From: Sphingomonas paucimobilis
Lineage (GTDB): Bacteria > Pseudomonadota > Alphaproteobacteria > Sphingomonadales > Sphingomonadaceae
Reading direction: 5' to 3'
DNA: 10,912 bases
NCBI GenBank assembly: GCA_945860425.1
Contig: CAMAQU010000040.1
Coordinates: 1 to 10,912, forward strand
Shown: in pieces, positions 1 through 6,716 of the stretch
Position numbering within the stretch: the stretch's first letter is position 1
How the letters are laid out: each line of letters starts with the position of its first letter
Position numbers and translations under genes: made by a program
The notes under the pieces: generated by a model
Seen by the model: the letters and a program-made list of their open reading frames with translations, nothing else
Databases searched by the model: none
What the model was told of the DNA's origin: nothing

Positions 1-607
1 AGCAAATATCTTCGCCCTTTGGTCCCTGGATGCCGGGGAAGCGGGCCTTGAGCGCATCGACAATGGCGGCCGTATCATCAACCGATAACGTCGTTTGCGT
101 CAGAAAGCCCAATTGCCCTGCGTCCAGATTGGGAAGCTCGGCCACATCCGGGACATCTTCGATCAACGTCATAGAGCCATCGGGCACCTGCCCAAAAGTG
201 CCAATGACCTCTGGGTGGCCAGCATGGCCAATAAAGATGATATGTTTATTCTGTTCAACCAGACGTTCGGCTTGCCGATGCACCTTCGAAACAAGGGGGC
301 AGGTCGCATCCAGCCAATTCATCCCACGCGCATCGGCGGTTGCGGGGATCAGCTTGGGCACGCCATGCGCTGAAAAGACAACGGGAACCCCATCGGGGAC
401 GTCATCTAGTTCTTCGACAAAGACGGCGCCCTTGGCCTTCAAACTGTCCACAACAAAGCGGTTATGCACAATCTCATGCCGGACATAAACGGGTGCGCCA
501 TAGTGCTCGATCGCTTTTTCAACGATCAAAATGGCGCGATCAACGCCGGCACAAAAGCCGCGTGGGGCCGCAATCAGAAGGCGTAGGGGTGGTTTTGTCT
601 CACTCAT
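1..607 (-). CDS. ispH: 4-hydroxy-3-methylbut-2-enyl diphosphate reductase (IspH), 3' end outside window
   Basis: IspH (LytB) is the last enzyme of the methylerythritol phosphate pathway. It uses an iron-sulfur cluster to convert HMBPP into IPP and DMAPP. Reading the minus strand from the ATG at 607 gives 202 codons that begin MSETKPPLRLLIAAPRGFC. The family signatures appear in order: APRGFCAGV (first cluster ligand Cys19), RHEIVHN (His48), FSAHGVP (His81), LDATCPLV (second ligand Cys103), GHAGHPEVIGT (His131, Glu133), TQTTLS (around residues 170-175), and GPKGEDIC, whose Cys202 is the third cluster ligand. The gene is cut just after this third Cys; about 110-120 C-terminal residues of a usual ~310-330 aa protein lie to the left. 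The start is supported by the N-terminus matching the family's usual beginning; a purine-rich GGGG lies about 10 bases upstream. It is divergent from the lipoprotein gene. Nothing suggests it is broken. Confidence 0.95.
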   Translation of the reverse strand, partial: MSETKPPLRLLIAAPRGFCAGVDRAILIVEKAIEHYGAPVYVRHEIVHNRFVVDSLKAKGAVFVEELDDVPDGVPVVFSAHGVPKLIPATADARGMNWLDATCPLVSKVHRQAERLVEQNKHIIFIGHAGHPEVIGTFGQVPDGSMTLIEDVPDVAELPNLDAGQLGFLTQTTLSVDDTAAIVDALKARFPGIQGPKGEDIC

Positions 608-631
608 CTTAATTTTGCCCCTACGCGATTG

Positions 632-661
632 CTTGCAGCCGGGAAAGCCGCTTCCTATACC
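632..661 (+). promoter_or_regulatory. candidate sigma-70 promoter for the lipoprotein-MOSC unit
   Basis: In the divergent gap between ispH and the lipoprotein gene, CTTGCAG (632-638) is followed after a 17-base spacer by TATACC (656-661, preceded by a C). This resembles the alphaproteobacterial CTTG-N-CTATA arrangement. Transcription would start near 668, giving a leader of about 25 bases before the ATG at 693. On the other strand the same region reads GGTATAGG, so a minus-strand -10 for ispH could overlap it, but no convincing -35 was seen for that. This is inference from hexamer resemblance and spacing only. Confidence 0.4.
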
Positions 662-692
662 GCACCTCTGATCTTTGAGGAATCCCTTGACC

Positions 693-1349
693 ATGCTGCG
701 TAATTTTTCCCGTTTGCCCGCTCTTGCCTCGCTTGGCCTTGCCTCTGTTCTGTTGGCGGGCTGTGCAAAGGATGGGGATATTGACGCAACTGGCGGTATT
801 TCTGTCACGCGCTCGGCGTGCCCGGCGGTCGCTATTCCGGCCTATACGGGGGATATTACCGTTTTCGATCCGGCAGACGCGCGGGATGCAAGCGCGATTG
901 ATGTCGTGGCGGCGATCACCAATTTGCGGGAAAACTGCGCACAGCAGGGTGCTGATATTGTTGCCAATGCAACATTTGATGTCCGCGCGACTCGCCGCGA
1001 GAGCACAGGCGCGCGGCAGGTTGATCTGCCCTATTTCGCAACGGTGGTTCAGGGTGGCCGTGTCGTTGTGTCCAAGCGTCTGGGCACGATCCGGCTGAAT
1101 TTCGCCGACGGTCAGACCCGCGTCGAAGCAAGCGGATCTGCGACAGGATATGTGAACCGGGCCGCGGCCACTCTGCCGCCCGAAATTGAACAGCGTTTGA
1201 CGCGCAAGCGCAAAGCGGGCGACGCGGATGCAGTAGTTGATCCCTTGGCCAACCCTGATGTGCGTGCGGCCGTGCAAAAGGCGAGTTTTGAGCTTCTGGT
1301 TGGCTTTCAACTGAGCGACGCGCAGCTTCAGTATAACGCCACCCGCTAA
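693..1349 (+). CDS. putative lipoprotein of unknown function
   Basis: A 218-aa protein with a clear lipoprotein signal peptide: a basic N-terminus (Arg3, Arg7), a hydrophobic stretch at residues 8-22, and the lipobox LLAGC with the lipidated Cys at 24. Residue +2 is Ala, so by the usual Lol rule it would be sent to the outer membrane. The mature part shows no family I recognise. It is a soluble mixed-composition domain with a segment at residues 68-80 (AITNLRENCAQQG) and two further Cys (around 43 and 76) that could form a disulfide. It ends with a hydrophobic-amphipathic FELLVGFQLSD. The ATG at 693 is chosen because the lipobox then sits at a normal distance; an in-frame TTG at 675 would only extend the n-region. 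A weak GAGG lies 12 bases upstream. Its stop overlaps the start of the MOSC gene, so the two are probably co-transcribed. Function is unknown. Confidence 0.85.
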   Translation: MLRNFSRLPALASLGLASVLLAGCAKDGDIDATGGISVTRSACPAVAIPAYTGDITVFDPADARDASAIDVVAAITNLRENCAQQGADIVANATFDVRATRRESTGARQVDLPYFATVVQGGRVVVSKRLGTIRLNFADGQTRVEASGSATGYVNRAAATLPPEIEQRLTRKRKAGDADAVVDPLANPDVRAAVQKASFELLVGFQLSDAQLQYNATR

Positions 1350-1996
1350 TGTCCTTTCCCATTCGCGCCCTTTTGGCTGGCCGTGTCCAGCCATTGTCGC
1401 GCGGGGAGGGGAGCGCCATTGCCAAACAGCCCTTATCTGGCCGTGTCCAGATTGGTCTTTTCGGCATAATGGGGGATGAGCAGGCCGATCAGGTGCGTCA
1501 TGGCGGGCGCGACAAGGCGCTCCACCATTACCCCTTTGATCATTACGCACGCTGGAAAGAGGACGCACCTGATAGGGATGTTCTGCGCGCAGCCGGGGCC
1601 TTTGGCGAAAACATTTCAACCACCGGGCTGGATGAAGACACGGTGTGCATTGGCGACCGCTTCCGACTTGGCTCGGCACTTGTAGAGGTTAGTCAGGCGC
1701 GACAGCCCTGCTGGAAACAAGGGGATCGTCTCGCATGGGCCGCGCTTCCCGATCTGATGGTGCGGGAAGGTCGCTCTGGCTGGTATTATCGCGTTTTGGA
1801 GCCTGGTCAGGCGCAAGGGGGGGGTGACCTGATCCTCATCGACAGGCCCTTTCCCGATTGGACGGTGCGGCGGGTTTTTGATCTGCTTGTGGGCGGCAAA
1901 TATAAGGAAGATCGGGCGGCTTTGGCCGTCCTTTCAGAGATGGATGTCCTGTTCGAAGGCTGGCGGGTGCGGGCGCGCCAATTTTTGAACGGTTGA
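1349..1996 (+). CDS. MOSC domain-containing protein, YiiM-like
   Basis: A 215-aa protein built like E. coli YiiM (about 224 aa): a MOSC (molybdenum cofactor sulfurase C-terminal) beta-barrel followed by a small helical 3-alpha domain. Signature segments are SGRVQIGLFGIMGDEQAD (residues 30-47), HGGRDKALHHYPFDHY (51-66), GAFGENIST (83-91) and VEVSQARQPCWKQ (112-124), where Cys121 is the conserved Cys that in this family is linked to molybdenum cofactor binding. YiiM-type proteins reduce N-hydroxylated compounds such as 6-N-hydroxylaminopurine; the electron donor is usually a separate protein, and no reductase domain or donor gene is seen here. The ATG at 1349 overlaps the lipoprotein stop by one base (TAATG) and has no Shine-Dalgarno of its own, which suggests coupled re-initiation. 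The activity assigned is by family; the physiological substrate is unknown. Confidence 0.9.
   Translation: MSFPIRALLAGRVQPLSRGEGSAIAKQPLSGRVQIGLFGIMGDEQADQVRHGGRDKALHHYPFDHYARWKEDAPDRDVLRAAGAFGENISTTGLDEDTVCIGDRFRLGSALVEVSQARQPCWKQGDRLAWAALPDLMVREGRSGWYYRVLEPGQAQGGGDLILIDRPFPDWTVRRVFDLLVGGKYKEDRAALAVLSEMDVLFEGWRVRARQFLNG
1377..1450 (+). repeat. exact 14-base direct repeat, 60 bases apart, inside the MOSC gene
   Basis: CTGGCCGTGTCCAG occurs at 1377-1390 and again at 1437-1450. The copies are exactly 60 bases (20 codons) apart and in the same frame, encoding A-GRVQ (residues 10-14) and S-GRVQ (residues 30-34). Both protein positions carry similar residues in the family, so this may be coincidence or local conversion rather than a functional site. 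Confidence 0.6.
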
Positions 1997-2080
1997 CTTA
2001 GCCCTTTGGCCAGCCATTTGATTCCGGTCGATGATAGCAGAGGCGCGGCATAACTTTTCTTTATGACTGGGACCAATTTG

Positions 2081-3223
2081 ATGAGCGAATTTTCTCCCGA
2101 GCCTGAAAATCTGCCGGACGCAGAGCCTGAAGCGCTGCCGCTGGATGCTTGGCACCGGGCCAAGGGCGCACATATGCTGCCCTTCGCGGGCTATTTGATG
2201 CCCATCCAATATGAAGGCATTATTTCCGAGCATCTCTGGACGCGGGAGAGCGCCGGCCTGTTCGATGTATCGCATATGGGCCAGCTGATCCTGTCCGGCG
2301 ACGGGCTGGATACCGCCCTTGAAGCGCTGATCACTGCTGATCTTGGTGCGCTGGCTGAAGGGCAGCAGCGTTATGCCCTGCTGCTCAATGACACCGGCGG
2401 CATTCTCGATGATCTGATGGTCGCGCGAGCGACGATGGGGCTGTTTATCGTCGTCAATGGCGCAGTGAAATGGGATGATATCGGCCATTTGCGCGAATAT
2501 CTTCCCGATGAAATCACCATAAGCCATCTTGAGGATCGCGCGCTGCTCGCGCTTCAGGGGCCAAAAGCCGTGGATGCGCTCAACCGGATTGTGCCGGGCG
2601 TGCAAGGCCTCTCGTTCATGGAGGCTGGTTCCTTCTTTTGGGGGCTGGAGCCGCTTTGGATTAGCCGGTCTGGCTATACCGGCGAAGACGGCTTTGAGAT
2701 TTCGATTCCGTCCGCGCATGTGGCCGAATTTGCAGAGCTTTTGTGCCGTCAGCCAGAGGTGAAGCCCATTGGCCTTGGCGCGCGGAATTCGCTGCGACTG
2801 GAGGCAGGCCTGCCGCTTTATGGGCAGGATCTGGACGAAGAAATGGATCCAGTAGAGGCGGATCTGATGTTCACCCTGTCCAAGCGCCGTCGCGCGGCGA
2901 AGGATTTTCCGGGCGCTCCTGCCATTCTTGCCAAATATGAGGCGGGGGTGGCCCGCCGCCGTGTCGGTCTATGGGTTGAGGGCACCCTGCCAGTCCCCGA
3001 AGGCGCGCCGATTTTTGCCGGAGACGCACAGATTGGCCATGTGACCTCCAGCGGTTTTGCCCCAAGCGTCAATGCTTCCATCGCCATGGGTTATGTTGCA
3101 GCAGCAAACAGTGCGCCTGACACCAGACTTGAAGCCGAAGTGGCCGGCAAGCGTATGGCCCTTACGGTTGCAGCCATGCCGTTTGTTCCGCACCGTTCCC
3201 ACCGCACGTCAGAGCTTGTTTGA
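2081..3223 (+). CDS. gcvT: glycine cleavage system T-protein (aminomethyltransferase)
   Basis: GcvT takes the aminomethyl group from lipoylated H-protein and transfers the one-carbon unit to tetrahydrofolate, releasing ammonia. The 380-aa product matches the family end to end: LPLDAWHRAKGAHMLPFAGY at the N-terminus, MPIQYEGI, GLFDVSHMGQ, LLNDTGGILDDL (the catalytic Asp lies here, Asp110/Asp111), ALLALQGPKA, SRSGYTGEDGFEI, LSKRRRAAKDFPGA, and the C-terminal AMGYV and MPFVP. The sequence closely resembles the mitochondrial T-protein. One oddity is GLGARNSLRLEAG at 230-242, where the usual motif is ARDSLRLEAG; Asn236 replaces Asp. The start at 2081 gives MSEFS and has a weak GGGA about 8 bases upstream; an in-frame ATG at 2063 would add six residues and has no visible ribosome site. 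No gcvH or gcvP follows. The stop TGA sits 29 bases before the next gene's start. Confidence 0.94.
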   Translation: MSEFSPEPENLPDAEPEALPLDAWHRAKGAHMLPFAGYLMPIQYEGIISEHLWTRESAGLFDVSHMGQLILSGDGLDTALEALITADLGALAEGQQRYALLLNDTGGILDDLMVARATMGLFIVVNGAVKWDDIGHLREYLPDEITISHLEDRALLALQGPKAVDALNRIVPGVQGLSFMEAGSFFWGLEPLWISRSGYTGEDGFEISIPSAHVAEFAELLCRQPEVKPIGLGARNSLRLEAGLPLYGQDLDEEMDPVEADLMFTLSKRRRAAKDFPGAPAILAKYEAGVARRRVGLWVEGTLPVPEGAPIFAGDAQIGHVTSSGFAPSVNASIAMGYVAAANSAPDTRLEAEVAGKRMALTVAAMPFVPHRSHRTSELV

Positions 3224-3252
3224 CACCCCCCAGAAATGCCAGAAGCAGCCAA

Positions 3253-3888
3253 GTGACCGATCCCCAACCCTTCACCCTCAATGCCGGGCCAGAGGCCAAG
3301 CGTCATGCGCCGGCAACGGCCCGCAATCGGGATGCGATTGCAGACATGCTGTCGGGTAGTCTGCCCGCGTCCGGCACGATCCTTGAGATTGCGAGCGGAA
3401 CGGGGGAGCATATTGTCCATTTCGCAGGCGCCTTCCCGCATCTGCTTTGGCAACCGAGTGACCATGATGTGCTGGGGCTAGACTCCATCTCTGCTTGGTC
3501 GACAGAGGCTGGTCTGCCCAATCTTCTGCCGCCCGTCCTGATCGATGCATCCGCGCCGGATTGGCCAGTTGCAAAGGCGGATGCCCTGCTGTGCATCAAC
3601 ATGGTGCATATCGCCCCTTGGGCTGCGGCACAGGGGTTGATGGCAGGGGCGGGGCGTCTGTTGCCCAAAGGGGCGCCGCTCATCCTCTACGGCCCATATA
3701 TCGTGCCGGGCGTGGAGACTGCGCCCAGCAACCTGGCCTTTGATGCAAATCTGCGTGCGCAAAATCCGGATTGGGGGTTACGCGATTTGGCTGAGGTTGA
3801 GGCGCTCGCTGCTGCGCATGGCCTTCTGCTCGATCAGCAGATTGAAATGCCCGCCAACAACCTCTCACTCATATTTCTCAAGGGCTAA
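3253..3888 (+). CDS. DUF938 family SAM-dependent methyltransferase-like protein
   Basis: A 211-aa protein of the DUF938 (UPF0585/METTL26) family, with a Rossmann methyltransferase fold inferred from the family. Diagnostic segments are RHAPATARNRDAI (residues 17-29), the SAM-binding motif I LEIASGTGEH (44-53), LWQPSDHD (65-72, acidic end of beta-2), NMVHIAPW (116-123), LYGPY (145-149), NLRAQNPDWGLRD (166-178) and the C-terminal MPANNLSLIF (199-208). The order and spacing are as expected for the family. No substrate is established for the family to my knowledge, so the function is unknown beyond likely SAM binding. GTG at 3253 is chosen because it gives MTDPQPFTLNAGPEAKRHAP, the usual family beginning; a TTG overlapping the gcvT stop at 3220 would add 11 unlike residues. 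The gene lies just downstream of gcvT and is probably co-transcribed. Confidence 0.9.
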   Translation: MTDPQPFTLNAGPEAKRHAPATARNRDAIADMLSGSLPASGTILEIASGTGEHIVHFAGAFPHLLWQPSDHDVLGLDSISAWSTEAGLPNLLPPVLIDASAPDWPVAKADALLCINMVHIAPWAAAQGLMAGAGRLLPKGAPLILYGPYIVPGVETAPSNLAFDANLRAQNPDWGLRDLAEVEALAAAHGLLLDQQIEMPANNLSLIFLKG

Positions 3889-3901
3889 GTGCAGTCTGCG
3901 C

Positions 3902-3931
3902 TTTACGTTTGCGGAAAGCCTCGCCTAGCAT
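3902..3931 (+). promoter_or_regulatory. candidate promoter for the acyl-CoA ligase-dehydrogenase pair
   Basis: TTTACG (3902-3907) and TAGCAT (3926-3931) are separated by 18 bases in the 74-base gap before the ligase gene. Each matches the sigma-70 consensus at four of six positions. The start of transcription would be near 3938, leaving a leader of about 25 bases. This is resemblance only. No terminator-like hairpin was seen in the same gap, so read-through from the gcvT unit is possible. Confidence 0.3.
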
Positions 3932-3950
3932 CGCGCGACAGAGAATCGTG

Positions 3951-3956
3951 AGAGGA
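3951..3956 (+). promoter_or_regulatory. ribosome binding site of the acyl-CoA ligase gene
   Basis: AGAGGA lies six bases before the ATG at 3963. It is one of the better Shine-Dalgarno matches in the window and supports that start. Confidence 0.6.
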
Positions 3957-3962
3957 TAGGGG

Positions 3963-5519
3963 ATGCCCGATGTTTCGGCGCTTTTAACGTTTGATGAGTT
4001 TATCGGCCATTGGGGCGTTGATCGGCCCGATCGGCTTGCCCTGCGGGAAGAGGACCGGTTCTGGTCTTATCGCGATTTGGAGGAGCGCACCGCGCGCGTG
4101 GCGTCTTTCCTGAAAAAGGCGGGCGTCAAAAAGGGGGAGCGGATTTGCTGGATCGGGAAGAATTCCGATCTTTATTTCACCCTGTTTTATGGCGCGGCGC
4201 GCTTGGGCGTGGTGATGGCCCCAATTGGCTGGCGGTTGGCCGCCCCGGAATGGGCCTATATCGTCAATGACACCCAATCAAAGCTGGTCTTTACCGGGCC
4301 GGGTTTTGAAGGGGTAGAGGCTGCGCTGTCTGGGCAACTGGCGCATAATCCGCGCTTTATCAGCACGGCTGAGGCGCGGGAGATTTTGGACAAGACGGAT
4401 CGGGTGGCGTTTGATGCCGCCGGGCCGGATGATGCGGTGTTGCAGCTCTATACATCGGGCACGACGGGCAACCCGAAAGGGGTTGAACTGTCCAACCGCA
4501 ACCTTTTTGCCCTGCGCAAGGGCACGGCTGAAAGCGGCCTTGCCTATACCCAGTGGGAGGATGATGAAGTCGTCCTTGTCGCCATGCCATGCGCGCATAT
4601 TGGCGGGACTGGCCTTGGCGTCATGGCGCTGGCCAGTGGCTTGCCGGGCTATGTTCTGGCGGAGTTTACGCCCGATGGTCTGTTTGATGCGATTGAAACG
4701 GGCGGCGTGACGCGCTTTTTCATCGTGCCCGCCGCGCTCCATATATTGTTGCAGCATCCGCGCTGCGCGACGGTCGATTATAGCCGCCTCAAATATATCC
4801 TCTATGGCGCAGCGCCCATTCCGCTGGAGCTGTTGCGCCAGTGCATTCAGATGTTCGGCTGTGAGTTTATCCAGAATTATGGGATGACCGAAACAACCGG
4901 CACCATCATCATGCTGCCGCCCGAAGACCATGACCCCAATGGAAATCAGCGGATGCGCTCGGCCGGAAAGCCGCTGCCCGGCGTTGAAATCAAGATTGTG
5001 GATGGGGAGGGCAAGCAAGTCCCAACCGGAGAGGTGGGCGAACTCGTCACCCGCTCCTCCAACAATATGCTGGGCTATTGGAACCTGCCCGATGCCACCC
5101 AGAAAACACTGACCAACGATGGCTGGGTCTATACCGGAGACGCAGCCTATGTGGATGCGGACGGCTATGTCTATATTCACGATCGGGTGAAGGATATGAT
5201 CATTTCCGGCGGGGAAAATGTCTATCCAGCAGAGGTGGAAAGCGCGATTTACGGCCATCCTTCTGTGCTCGAAGTCGCCGTAATTGGCGTCCCGGATGAC
5301 CGATGGGGGGAGGCTGTGAAGGCCGTGTGCGTGCCAAAGCCGGGCACGCAGATTGACGCAGATGATGTCATCGCTTGGGCGCGGGAGAAGATTGCCGGGT
5401 TTAAGGTTCCCAAATCCATCGACATTATTGAGGCGCTGCCCCGCAACGCCAGCGGCAAGATTTTGCGCAAGGATTTGCGCGCGCCCTATTGGGCCGGGCG
5501 TGATCGGCAGGTGAATTAG
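3963..5519 (+). CDS. AMP-forming acyl-CoA synthetase (fatty acid/organic acid--CoA ligase)
   Basis: A 518-aa member of the ANL adenylating superfamily. It would activate a carboxylic acid to an acyl-AMP and then to an acyl-CoA in the cytoplasm. Core motifs in order are the phosphate-binding loop YTSGTTGNPKG (residues 163-173), YGAAPIP (281-287), NYGMTETTG (305-313), GWVYTGDAAYVDADGY (387-402, with ribose-binding Asp393), the hinge DRVKDMIISGGENVYP (407-422), and the C-terminal catalytic-lysine segment PRNASGKILRKDLR (493-506, Lys499). All key residues are present and the length is normal. The family alone does not reveal the substrate; long-chain, medium-chain, aromatic or alicyclic acids are all possible. 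Its stop is two bases before the start of an acyl-CoA dehydrogenase, which implies that the acyl-CoA made here is next alpha,beta-desaturated, a beta-oxidation-like step. Confidence 0.93.
   Translation: MPDVSALLTFDEFIGHWGVDRPDRLALREEDRFWSYRDLEERTARVASFLKKAGVKKGERICWIGKNSDLYFTLFYGAARLGVVMAPIGWRLAAPEWAYIVNDTQSKLVFTGPGFEGVEAALSGQLAHNPRFISTAEAREILDKTDRVAFDAAGPDDAVLQLYTSGTTGNPKGVELSNRNLFALRKGTAESGLAYTQWEDDEVVLVAMPCAHIGGTGLGVMALASGLPGYVLAEFTPDGLFDAIETGGVTRFFIVPAALHILLQHPRCATVDYSRLKYILYGAAPIPLELLRQCIQMFGCEFIQNYGMTETTGTIIMLPPEDHDPNGNQRMRSAGKPLPGVEIKIVDGEGKQVPTGEVGELVTRSSNNMLGYWNLPDATQKTLTNDGWVYTGDAAYVDADGYVYIHDRVKDMIISGGENVYPAEVESAIYGHPSVLEVAVIGVPDDRWGEAVKAVCVPKPGTQIDADDVIAWAREKIAGFKVPKSIDIIEALPRNASGKILRKDLRAPYWAGRDRQVN
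5509..5514 (+). promoter_or_regulatory. ribosome binding site of the acyl-CoA dehydrogenase gene
   Basis: AGGTGA lies in the last codons of the ligase gene, seven bases before the ATG at 5522. It provides independent initiation for the second gene of the pair and supports that start. Confidence 0.55.
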
Positions 5520-5521
5520 AT

Positions 5522-6709
5522 ATGTCGGATCTGGTCGCCTTTAAGGCTGAGGTGCGGGCCTGGCTCTCCGATCATCTGACGGACGAATTGCGCGATGTCG
5601 CCACCAAGTCGACCAGCGTCTTTGTCGATAAGCCGCACACGCTGAAATGGCAGGCCATTCTTCACAAAAAGGGGTGGGTCGCGCCGACCTGGCCCAAAGA
5701 ATTTGGCGGGACGGGTTGGAGCGAAGCCGAACGCCATATTTTTGCGTCTGAATGCGCCCGCGCAGGCGCTCCCTCGCTCTCCCCCATGGGGCTGCGCATG
5801 GTCGCTCCCGTCATCATGCATTATGGCACGGCCGAGCAAAAGGCGTGGTATCTGCCGCGCATTCTCTCAGGCGAGGATTATTGGTGCCAAGGCTATTCAG
5901 AGCCGGGATCGGGGTCAGACCTCGCGTCGCTTTCCTTGCGGGCGGATCGCGATGGCGATCATTATGTCCTGAACGGCTCAAAGATCTGGACGACGCACGC
6001 CCATTTCGCAACGAAGATGTTCTGCCTTGTCCGCACCAATCGGGACGGCCGCCCGCAACAGGGGATCACCTTCCTGCTGCTTGATATGGACACGCCGGGC
6101 ATTACCGTTCGCCCCATCCATTCCATTGCCGATGACCATGATTTTAATCAGGTCTTTTTTGAAGATGTGCGCGTGCCCGTCTCTGGCCGTCTGGGCGAAG
6201 AGGATCAGGGGTGGGGCGTTGCCAAATATCTGCTCGAATTTGAACGGGCGGTCGCTCATTCGGCCGGGCTAAAGGCAGCACTTGCAGAGGTTGTCCGCCA
6301 CGCTCGCAGCTTGACCGATGATTCAGGCGGTCCTTTGCTCGACACCCCCGGCATTCGCCGCCGTATCTCCATCCTGGACGCGCAGATTTCAGCGATTCAA
6401 GCGAGCGAGGATGTCGTCATGGCGCAGGTCGCCCGCGGTCGTAATCCGGGGCCAGCGGCCTCTATGTTGAAGATACAGGGCACAGAAACGGCGCAGCAGG
6501 TGCAGCAATTGGCGGTGGAGCTTTCCGGCGATTATGCGGCCGTCAGCCAGTTTGCCGCGCGCCAGCCGGGCAGCAATGAAGCCGCTATAGGCCCCGACAT
6601 CGCGTTGACGGCCGTGCCCCGCTATTTCAACGGCCGCGCCGCCTCCATCTATGGCGGATCAAACGAGATTCAGCGCAACATCATCGCGAAGATGGTGCTG
6701 GGGCTTTAG
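5522..6709 (+). CDS. acyl-CoA dehydrogenase
   Basis: A 395-aa FAD-dependent acyl-CoA dehydrogenase, which introduces a trans-2 double bond into an acyl-CoA and passes electrons to ETF. The family's order is visible: an N-terminal helical domain with GWVAPTWPKEFGG (residues 51-63), the middle beta-domain with QGYSEPGSGSDLASL (123-137), NGSKIWTT (151-158) and FFEDVRVPV (212-220), and the C-terminal helical domain ending IYGGSNEIQRNIIAK (376-390). The position of the MCAD-type catalytic Glu, normally in YEG, is Gly378. A Glu in the FER segment (Glu241, within YLLEFERAVAHS) sits where isovaleryl- and long-chain-type enzymes place their base and is the likely substitute. The protein resembles PimC-like large subunits, which often work with a second dehydrogenase subunit; none is encoded beside it. 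It forms a tight unit with the upstream ligase and ends seven bases before the convergent GST gene. Confidence 0.92.
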   Translation: MSDLVAFKAEVRAWLSDHLTDELRDVATKSTSVFVDKPHTLKWQAILHKKGWVAPTWPKEFGGTGWSEAERHIFASECARAGAPSLSPMGLRMVAPVIMHYGTAEQKAWYLPRILSGEDYWCQGYSEPGSGSDLASLSLRADRDGDHYVLNGSKIWTTHAHFATKMFCLVRTNRDGRPQQGITFLLLDMDTPGITVRPIHSIADDHDFNQVFFEDVRVPVSGRLGEEDQGWGVAKYLLEFERAVAHSAGLKAALAEVVRHARSLTDDSGGPLLDTPGIRRRISILDAQISAIQASEDVVMAQVARGRNPGPAASMLKIQGTETAQQVQQLAVELSGDYAAVSQFAARQPGSNEAAIGPDIALTAVPRYFNGRAASIYGGSNEIQRNIIAKMVLGL

Positions 6710-6716
6710 TCGCGGC

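Noticed and set aside
621..1679. A 352-codon minus-strand frame opposite the lipoprotein and MOSC genes
   Set aside because: The composition is rich in Arg, His and Cys with no domain; both plus-strand genes have clear signatures.
1989..2030. A possible promoter TTGACT with a 17-base spacer before gcvT
   Set aside because: The corresponding -10 (ATTTGA) is poor, so it was not listed.
1997..2080. A possible riboswitch (for example glycine type) before gcvT
   Set aside because: The leader is only about 84 bases, and I could not find the conserved glycine-aptamer elements or a terminator stem.
1934..2719. A 261-codon minus-strand frame across the start of gcvT
   Set aside because: It is a shadow of gcvT with no support of its own.
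4278..5258. A 326-codon minus-strand frame opposite the acyl-CoA ligase
   Set aside because: It is a shadow of a gene with full adenylation motifs; the antisense product resembles nothing I recognise.
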